From positions 81,731,501 to 81,795,500 of the forward strand of contig CM060831.1 in assembly GCA_030762175.1 (NCBI GenBank): a stretch of DNA of 64,000 nt, in the 5' to 3' direction. Position numbers and translations under genes: made by a program. Source of the DNA: Metallyticus violacea (lineage: Eukaryota > Arthropoda > Insecta > Mantodea > Metallyticidae). Positions 56,204 through 64,000 of this stretch are shown piece by piece. The stretch's first letter is position 1; each line of letters starts with the position of its first letter. The notes under the pieces were generated by a model. The model was not told the DNA's origin. It worked only from the letters and a program-made list of their open reading frames with translations, and did no database searches.

Positions 56204-56880
56204 GTTTATTTTATCTGTGGTATCTTTGTTCCTTTCAATGTTTGCTCGTTTTTTATGCGAATCACTAACTCTTAAAGATAACCAGTGTAAAGAACTCATG
56301 AGGATAGGTTAGTTCACGTCACGAGCACATCGATATTTTAGCACCCTTTGAACAAATATCAACAAGGATCATACTGTAAAAACGCACACTACATAATGTT
56401 GCCTTTATACACTAAATATCTTATATTTTTAGAAAATCACTAGATACATTCGTTTCAAATCTTAAAACTTACACTGATTCAGACTTATGAATACCAACAG
56501 CATTAAGTTTTTTAACAGTTTGGCCAACAGAATTTGTTGAATCCCACTAGATGGCCCTCTAAAATCCGCAATTTTCGAGGGAAAAAATGCCTCCTTAGAT
56601 CATCAATGTGACAAGCGACGCACAGAAAGCTTAACATTTTAATAAAACTTCAGTACATGCTTCATTATAATAATTTAATTTTTGAAAAAAAAAATGCATT
56701 TATCTTTTTATTGCAGTGTAGCAACTATACTTATGGATCCCATAAAGTTTAATGTCCTTCAAAATGGGGCTTGAACTTAAAAAGATTGCCTATATTTTAA
56801 TACCTGCAATCTTTGATTGTAGTGCAATTTATTCATTTAATTTAATCCATGATGCACGAGTCATGAAGGTTAATCAAAGT
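56204..56880 (-). promoter_or_regulatory. Sds3 5' UTR and promoter region
   Basis: No TATA box stands out. CCACTAGATGGCCC at 56544-56557 fits the CTCF core consensus at 13 of 14 positions by my count. The start of transcription cannot be read from sequence. Confidence 0.35.
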
Positions 56881-56894
56881 GAAACTATTGGATT

Positions 56895-57147
56895 GATTGA
56901 TTTATTTATGGACGCTCTTTAACATCTCAGGTCATAAGCGTCCCATTCAACTCAGGGCGTGAAACGGCCGACAAATTTTGCTTAGAGGCCTCTCATTCAG
57001 GCTTGATGTTCTTTTTCGTGCCGCAAATGTAAGACACGGGACCCACGGCTTTACTTCCCTTCCGAAGGAAGCCATACTTACGATTTTTACGCCCGAAAAA
57101 ATCCATCGGTCCTGGCCAGGTTCGAACTCGCGTTTTGGGCATAGGAG
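56895..57147 (-). repeat. SINE-A copy 10 with 14-bp target duplication
   Basis: GAAACTATTGGATT flanks both ends (56881-56894, 57148-57161). The core is close to the family consensus (GGGCGTGAAACGGCCGACAA), but the tRNA-like head is truncated after the B box (GGTTCGAACTCGCG). Confidence 0.93.
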
Positions 57148-57161
57148 GAAACTATTGGATT

Positions 57162-58510
57162 AAAGGAGAGTACATGTTTATATAACAGGAAATTTAAAAA
57201 CAGGTTGGAAATGCTTCAATATGTGAAATTCAATAGTTCATACTATCCGGGTCTATCGATTTGGATGGGTGGGGGACATGTGTTAACATTACGATCAACG
57301 ATGGGGGATTTTTGAACATGCAGTGAATAAGGAAAACGTTGCAGGCCTGAACAATGATGAAATTCACATCTAAAACGTGGAAAACATGTATGGAAGAGGG
57401 CTAAGCGTAAAGACAGTGTGGACTTTCGGATACACTTTTCACCTTTTCGCGTATTCCTGTGAATCAATAATTTCATTCAAGTATACCAATGCATTTGTAT
57501 AATTTATGACATGCATTGCGAGTATTTATGTCAACTAAATTCTTGCCATGAAATAACATTTGCATTAGAAATAAATTTAAAAATTATTGTCTTCATTCCT
57601 TCACTCCAGCAACTACCCATCTTCAACAAGCCCACCTGACCTTTTCACTGCAATCGCGGAAAAATGTTCCTTTAGGATCCACCAAACATATCACAAAAGA
57701 ACAGTAGTCCATTGACCTGTGACCCACAGTGTACCCATCTTCAGTACTTGTGTACTTATATGTTTTTGATTTAGGTAAGGTTATAAGATTTTTTCACAGA
57801 ATCCGTTGACACTTTCCAAATTTTACGGTGGTCCTTTTTATATAGGAAAAGGAGATCTCGATTACATGCTTCCTCTTACTTAATGACAATTGAGAGCTTT
57901 TTATATCAAAGTAATAATTTTTAATGTTGAGCTCTTTTTATTTTAATTTTAAATCAATGAAAATACAATCAGTATTTTGCAATGTCCCTTTAGATATTAA
58001 AATGTTCCCTTATATTAACTTTCCCTAAAATATAAGTGTACTTCTCTAAAGCTTGCACTTTGTTAACAACATGCCTTATTGGCTCCTAGCTTGTTGGCAA
58101 ATTCTTGGCGGATTTGGTAAGTTAATTTAGAACAGCTCACATAGCTTGGACAGTGTTATATCTCAGCTTGAATCTCTGTAAAGGTAAAGTTCACATGTTC
58201 ATGGATGAAAACACCCTCTCCACTGACCATTACTTCCTGGCAGACAAAGAAACAATGGAACCAACGTATGCAGCTGAGAGTAGGGAACATTTTTTTCCAG
58301 AGAAGAACGAAACATCTCATTCCATTTTGAGCACACACCAGCACCATCTTCATTCCATTTATTCATTTCATCTTTGGTCACATTCGATGTGGTATCCACA
58401 ATATTCGGGACTGGTGCTGCCATCTCGGCAGTAGTTGCAATAAAGTTTTGTACCGCTAGATGGCAACACTAGCACATCTGATGAGTGTTTAAATTTTCAT
58501 GCAGCTAGGT
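57162..58510. other. unassigned upstream region
   Basis: A 74-codon - strand frame (58423-58199, MAAPVPNIVDTTSNVTKDEM) has a reasonable start context, but I recognise no family and see no confirmed splice site. It may be an exon of an unknown gene or chance. CCGCTAGATGGCAA (58453-58466) is a weaker CTCF-like match. Confidence 0.3.
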
Positions 58511-58514
58511 AGAT

Positions 58515-59510
58515 GTGTTGAGATTCTATAGTACGTTTTATGATACTCTGCGTGTAGTGTGTGGCGATTTTACGGTGTATCCAAGATTAGAACAGAGAGT
58601 GTGCATCAAATTCTGTGCAAATCTCGGGGAAAATACGGAGACCCTCGCAATGATTCAACAAGTATTTGGGGGACAAAGTATGAGCCGCAAACGTATGTTT
58701 GAGTGGCATGGTCGGTTCAGAGTCGGCCGTACTGCTATTGAAGACGATGCTTACACCGGTAGGCTCGTCAGCTGCGCAACGCCAAAGTTCAACACCTCGT
58801 TCGTGAGGATCGACGTCGAACCATTGAAGACATTGCTCATGAAGTGGGAATTGGTTATGGGACATGCCAACCAATTTTAACTGGTGAATTGGTCATACAT
58901 CATATGCCGCAAAATTTGTGCCAAGGATCCTGACTGCTGATCAGAAGGCGCAGCGTGTTGAAGTTTGCACGGACTTCGTCAGGCCGTATACGATGACCCA
59001 CCCTTCTTGTACAGGGTCATTACCGGGAACGAGAGTTGGATGAACGCTTATGACCCTGAGACAAAACAACAATCCTCCCAGTGGAAGAGTCCGAACTCAC
59101 ACAAAAAAAAAAAAAAAAAAAAAAGCGAGACAAGTGAAGAGCATGCTCGGGCATTATGCACATAGAATTCGTCCCACCAAATCAAACAGTGAATTCCATG
59201 TACTACTGTGACGCTTTGCGACGGCCCGAACTTTGGCGACAAGGGAACTGGCTGTTGCATCATGTTAATGCGCCCGTCACATTCCCCCCCCCCCTGCGAC
59301 TTCGCTCTATTTTCCAAACTGAAAATCAAGTTGAAAGGATGGCGGTTCGACACAATTGAGAGGATTCAAGAAGAAAAGCTGTCTGTGCTAAACACTCTCA
59401 AAGAACATGACCTCCAAAATGCACTTGGAAAACGGTAGAATCGCTGGGACCGGTGTATACGTGTGGAAGGGAACTGCTTCGAGGGTGTTGGCGGTCATTA
59501 GTCTCAAAGT
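58515..59510 (+). pseudogene. mariner transposase pseudogene with A-rich insertion
   Basis: Ordered mariner segments in shifting frames: QRVCIKFCANLGENTETLAM, SMSRKRMFEWHGRFRVGRTA (helix-turn-helix half), YDPETKQQSSQWKSP at 59049-59093, YYCDALRRPELWRQGNWLLH, a catalytic-region PPCDFALFSKLKIKLKG and a C-terminal GNCFEGVGG-like end near 59480. A run of about 22 A at 59104-59125 and deletions between segments break it. It is a different mariner lineage from the copies at 1-500 and 3128-4332. Confidence 0.87.
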
Positions 59511-61954
59511 AAGTTTTTCACCAGGTGGCAGCACCATCCCGAATATTCCGGATACCTCCTCGTATATTGCACTGATGTGTTGATAAATGAAGGAGAGTGT
59601 ATATACGATATACGAGGATGGGATGCCGTTTCCGGAGCTTGAAGAAATCACTGGCAGGAAAATTATTGCCAAATGGAAAGCCAATTTCTGGTCGATGTAG
59701 ACTCACAGATCTCTACTCCAGCTTTACTATGAACTAGTTATAAAAAGAACAGCAAAGACTACTGTCAGAAACGAATAAGAATATCTGGGCAGTGTACTTT
59801 CATATGTCCACCGACTGTTCTCCACATCATGCCTTGTGTCCTACAGATCCTTTGCTGCAGCTATTGACGAGCAAAGGCCCTTGCGGGTAAGCACTATAAG
59901 AAAATACATTCTTTCCCTGACGCTGCGCTACTTGCAATAGAGTCAATCTTTAGGAATCTTTGTAGAGGAATTTTTAGAGAAGTTTCTACATGTGCGACCT
60001 CAAAACCCAAACGAACATTTTTTTATAATGTAATATAGGAACGCATCCCCAGAACTATTCATGTGTGTACTATCACTTTGAGACTCGGTGTCCTGTATGC
60101 TGTGATCACTTTTAATGATGGATCTATCAGCAGAATTAAAGTGTTGAACATCTGGTGGCAACATCAAGGCAATTCTTGAAGAAGTACACAAATGACGTAT
60201 CATGGAAGCTGAAAAACAGGCAGCAAACATAGTCAAACAAGTCCAAGTGGAAAAAAGACTAATGAAATGAAGTAAGGAGAGTAAATGCGGGCCAGTGATG
60301 AGGATTATGGGGCTGGAAAGTTGTGATTAGTAAGCCTCTTATGTATAGCGTGTTCAACTTTAATTAGACTACTTTTTCAATACTTCAAGTGCACTTTTCT
60401 CAGAAACTATTTGAGATATTTTAATGAATTTTTACTGTTCATTTGTAATGGGAAATAGTACAATTTCCGGCAACAATTATGAAGCAGTACCTTCTAGTTT
60501 ATTTTAAAATATCATTTAACTCCAAAAAGTGCACATTTTCTGAACATAACTTTGCATTGGCACACACACGAAAGTGGCAAAAATTTATTCGTTGTAAATT
60601 GGATTAGTGTTAGTAATACTGGCAATTTTTGGAATGAGGTTTTCAAATATCTGATGCCAACGGCGTAAATCCTTTCAAAGAACTTGTAGATTTCTTCGTG
60701 CAATGCCGAGGTCAAAAGGATATTTATCCAGTTAAATCTAGTGAATAACAAAAATGAGGAATGGAATGCGCCCAGTAATGGTGAGCCTTATATTGGGAAG
60801 TGGTGAAAGATCTTCTGGGATATAATCAGCGCTGCCATAATTATGATTTCCCTGCATTAATATGCAAGGTGTAAGCATTCAAATCTAGATCGACATTTTC
60901 AATACCCGCCGCTACTTCAAATTCTACATCTCATTTCCATGACTATGACGTCTTTGATACACCCACGATGTTCTTAAATTTAGGTAAGTTACCTGTTGTG
61001 TATTGTCTGCTTCTCATGCGAGGATTTTTTCTTGATTACTTTTGAGTGCCAGAATAAAGAAGTAAAACCTGGTTCGTTTGAGGCCATGTTTAGTCTCCCT
61101 TTACTCTAAATTTGGTTGGAAGATAATTTTGCTGTTGACAACACTGAGTACCTATCTTCACCCTCTTCCTCATCTCGTCTCCTCTCAGCGCAGCGCCGTT
61201 GCTGTCTTCATCACAACCTAAGGTGAGTGAATTTGGAGAATTCCACGATTTGCTTATTGTTAAGTAGTAGCATTTGCTATGTTTACATGTCTGACTGGTA
61301 TCGATTTGAATACGCTTTCCGGTTTGAAATGCTCATGTAAACGGGGTTCTTACTGAGATCGAATTGAGTATGTTAAATAACTGAGAGTCTATTGGTGAAT
61401 ATGTGATATGAGGTAGCCTACTTCAAACAGTGTGTGCAGTGTTCCTAGCGAGATGGGAGGATGGGCGTTATCATTATGCTATTTTCTATGCAGTTTCATG
61501 TGAATATTTTGATCAAATTGTTTCGCCCCCAGTCGCAGACCACATAACTATTCCAAATATTTCGATGTTTCATTCAGATTCAGCTACTGTGCAATCGTTC
61601 ACGGCTCTGATAGATAATCCAATTTTTTTTATCAAGGATTTACAATATGATCCAAAAAAGAAAACTTTTTCTTTATGTAACCGCTCTAAAAACGTACTTC
61701 GAATCTACGTTATTTATGATGTTCGTTTAATTCATGCAACATTCACTTTTTCTGTTTTCTTTTAAGTATCACAAACAGTTTACTAATTAATACGTGTTAA
61801 CAAAGTTATTTATTAATTTACTAATGCCTTACAGAAATTTGAATCACAAAACCATTACTTTCCAAATGACCTAAAAAAATCCAAAGCATCAACGTATTAT
61901 AACCATGATATGATATCCGTCCGTTGTTCACATATTTTCCAACGATTTTGTTTT
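59511..61954. other. unassigned region
   Basis: No recognised gene. Around 61180-61225 a C/T-rich segment ends CACAACCTAAG|GTGAGTG, a good donor, so a non-coding first exon on the + strand is possible. The + frame at 61430-61765 resembles no family I know. Another CTCF-like match, TCACCAGGTGGCAG, is at 59518-59531. Confidence 0.25.
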
Positions 61955-62160
61955 AATAGCAATTTTTATTACATTTGATAAACACTGAAGATACAAGAGA
62001 TAAAATTATAAATCGGAAAAGGGATTTTGGAAAAGAAGTTCCAAGTCTAAGCTTAGGATAACTTCCCAGTATTTGGAAGTCAATAGGAAAGCCTGGAGGA
62101 AAAGAAAAAAAAAAAAAAAGAAAAAAAAAAGAAAAAAAAAAAAACTTAGAAGTCTGAGAG
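61955..62160 (-). repeat. SINE-B copy 6, degraded
   Basis: Recognised by the block order GGGATTTTGG, GTCTAAGCTTAGGATAACTT and the expected spacing. The head region is replaced by a purine-rich run of A with scattered G (62098-62145). Confidence 0.55.
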
Positions 62161-62259
62161 GATGGTACCGTCGAGATTATCGGTCTCGATGCCATGTGAT
62201 TACCATAGTAATCTATTGCGAGTTATTCACGTTTCTTTCATGTTATTTAATTATTTGCT

Positions 62260-62431
62260 TTTATTTAAGGACTCTGTTACATTTTTGGTCATTAGCTTCC
62301 CAATCAATTCAGGGAGTGAAGCGGCCGGTAATTTTTACTCACAGGTTTATTCTTTCTAGCTTGAGGCGGATTTTTATGCTGTAAATCCATCGATCCTGGC
62401 CGGGTTTGACGTACTAGACTACCAGGACCGG
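62260..62431 (-). repeat. SINE-A copy 11, internally deleted
   Basis: Core GGGAGTGAAGCGGCCGGTAA and the tRNA-like head end CTACCAGGACCG are present, but the middle and part of the head are missing. Confidence 0.75.
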
Positions 62432-62647
62432 ACTCTCCGTCTGAAGTGTCTGTACATGGTTGCCATGGTAAAATGCCGCGCAATATTTCCGTGTTTTCTG
62501 TGTTATGGATACTTTCTGCAGTGGTTGACAAGGTAACATGGCGACATTCACATGGTTTTTCACCACTTTCTGGTGAACATACCATACCAGCACACGGTTA
62601 CATGTCAACGTTCCGCGTAAAATTCACATGTTTTCTCCGTGTTATGG

Positions 62648-62977
62648 AAAATTTTTCTTGAACGGCATTTTTGGGAGCAGAATTCGGGTCGTAACCCATG
62701 TTTCCAGGAGGCGATGACTATGCAACAACAAAATACCGTTTCAAGTCAGCGCCAAAATGATGTTTTATTTAAAGTCCGTCACGCAGGAGCTGCGTGAACT
62801 AAACGAATTCAAAAATTTTTCTTGAACGGCATTTTTGGGAGCAGACTTCGGGTCGTAACCCATGTTTCCAGGAGGCGATGACTATGCAACAACAAAATAC
62901 CGTTTCAAGTCGGCGCCAAAATGATGTTTTATTTAAAGTCCGTCACGCAGGAGCTGCGTGAACTAAACGAATTAATA
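62648..62977. repeat. 165-bp tandem duplication with internal hairpin
   Basis: Two copies, 62648-62812 and 62813-62977, differ at very few positions (GAATTCGGG/GACTTCGGG, GTCAGCG/GTCGGCG). Each holds the hairpin TCACGCAG-GAG-CTGCGTGA. Richer in G+C than the surroundings. No coding sequence. Confidence 0.95.
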
Positions 62978-63660
62978 ACTTTTAATAAACATTAAGTAAA
63001 ATCCAAATTAGATCCTATTAATTATTGAAATAAAATAATTTAGCACATTATTGTAAGGTATTGGAATTCTTGGAATCTATAACATAAAAGAGAAACCACA
63101 TTTTTAGATTATTATTAATAAACCACAAGAATTAATGGTATACTGTTAATTTAATTAAATATATGATCACTGACAGACAAAGCAATACGGTGTGGGTATT
63201 TTTAAATGTAATGATGTTTATAAACTTACCCCTTGACATTTTTACATTCGCTAAAATAGAAATAACAGAGAGTTATCGAATTACATTGTGTATTTAAGAT
63301 GATGTTCATACGTTTCAATAAAACGAAAACATGTTTCGATGTACTAAGCAAATATAAGAGTCAACGAATATCAAAGTTTCATCGATTTTCATTGGCTTTG
63401 AAATTTAATGTAAATGTTATTGTATTAAAAACATAATAACGCAAACGTTTTCTGGATTATTACAGAGCGCTTTTACATACAAATATAGTTCTCAAACACA
63501 TATTAGATTAATATTTCAGATTTATTTTCACGACAATGCTTAAATATAAAACATACGCATCGTTATAAATACAGTTTAAAGTTGAATTAATTTCTCCTTT
63601 TATTTTAAACAATACACAGAAAATTAAACGTAACAGCAAGTTTTAAATGTTGATTTTCAA
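62978..63660. other. unassigned AT-rich stretch
   Basis: No gene, RNA or repeat recognised. Confidence 0.4.
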
Positions 63661-63669
63661 GCATACCTT

Positions 63670-64000
63670 TGCTCCTAATAGTTAAATTTCCCTAATTTTC
63701 AGAAACTAATTTCTCGTTTATTAAAATGGTATATACCGAATTTTATTGTGAAGGTCGCTAGAGCGATTTTGAAATTTGGTGTTTCAGCTACACCCCAACT
63801 CCTAATGGCCCGATTTCCCTGATTTTCAGGAACTATTTTTCTTAATTTATTTACACATTTATGCGGAGATTTGTTGAGAAAAAGCAAATGGTCCCGCGAG
63901 ACTAAATTTGAAATTATGGGTTTCAGGTATACCCCCCCCCCCCCACTCTTAATGATCTGATTTCTCTTACTTTATAAACAATTTTTACTCTATTTAAAAT
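63670..64000. repeat. diverged tandem repeat at window edge
   Basis: Three related blocks start near 63670, 63798 and 63945 (CTCCTAATAGTTAAATTTCC, CTCCTAATGGCCCGATTTCC, CTCTTAATGATCTGATTTCT), each followed by a CTNA/ATTTTCAG-like segment. The array probably continues beyond the window. Confidence 0.6.

Noticed and set aside
56978..57163. tRNA genes at the many A-box/B-box sites
   Set aside because: All belong to SINE-A or SINE-B heads with mismatched stems and a shared non-tRNA body.
58199..58423. A 74-codon - strand frame with a good start context
   Set aside because: No family recognised and no splice support; left as unassigned.
61430..61765. A 111-codon + strand frame
   Set aside because: No homologue recognised, AT-rich and without flanking gene structure.
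1..64000. CRISPR arrays, operons, prokaryotic origins or phage genes
   Set aside because: None seen; all repeats are dispersed transposons, simple repeats or two- to three-copy tandems.

Overview
The window looks like nuclear DNA of a large, AT-rich, repeat-laden arthropod genome. A hemimetabolous (Polyneoptera-like) insect is my best guess, with low confidence. Evidence: short exons with GT-AG splice sites separated by introns of several kilobases, conserved metazoan genes, and many decayed mariner/Tc1, Jockey-type LINE, Penelope-like and tRNA-derived SINE elements. No bacterial gene, operon, rRNA or CRISPR array is visible.

Two host genes can be supported. On the + strand, 4398-4943 is the last coding exon of a MARCH-type (RING-CH) membrane E3 ubiquitin ligase; its earlier exons are not found here. 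On the - strand, eight exons between 56203 and 11417 build a complete Sds3/SUDS3 protein of about 322 residues, a subunit of the SIN3-histone deacetylase co-repressor. Every exon joins in frame. Intron 1 has a GC-AG boundary. The coding sequence totals 969 bases in about 45 kb. The two genes converge, with 6.5 kb of mostly transposon-derived DNA between their stop codons.

Layout: 1-4397, mariner remnants and SINEs upstream of the MARCH exon; 4398-5300, MARCH exon and 3' UTR; 5300-11416, intergenic transposons and Penelope fragments; 11417-56203, the Sds3 gene with introns full of LINEs, Penelope elements, DNA transposons, SINEs and tandem duplications; 56300-64000, the region upstream of Sds3 with a mariner remnant, SINEs, a 165-bp tandem duplication and unassigned AT-rich DNA.

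Recurring mobile families: SINE-A (11 copies) and SINE-B (6 copies), both with tRNA-like heads and several with clear target-site duplications; a TA-flanked DNA transposon whose ends read like CAGAGGGTGCCAAAA (4 copies, three lodged inside coding remnants of other transposons); a LINE family with an FADD-type reverse transcriptase (3 loci); and Penelope-like elements whose ends are repeatedly inverted and duplicated.

The pattern most worth following up is a small RNA-like motif, CTGANGATG - hairpin - (C)GAAAC. It recurs at six or more places, mostly linked to Penelope-like or palindromic DNA. Its hairpin stems differ in sequence but mostly stay complementary. It resembles a hammerhead ribozyme core with one extra U.
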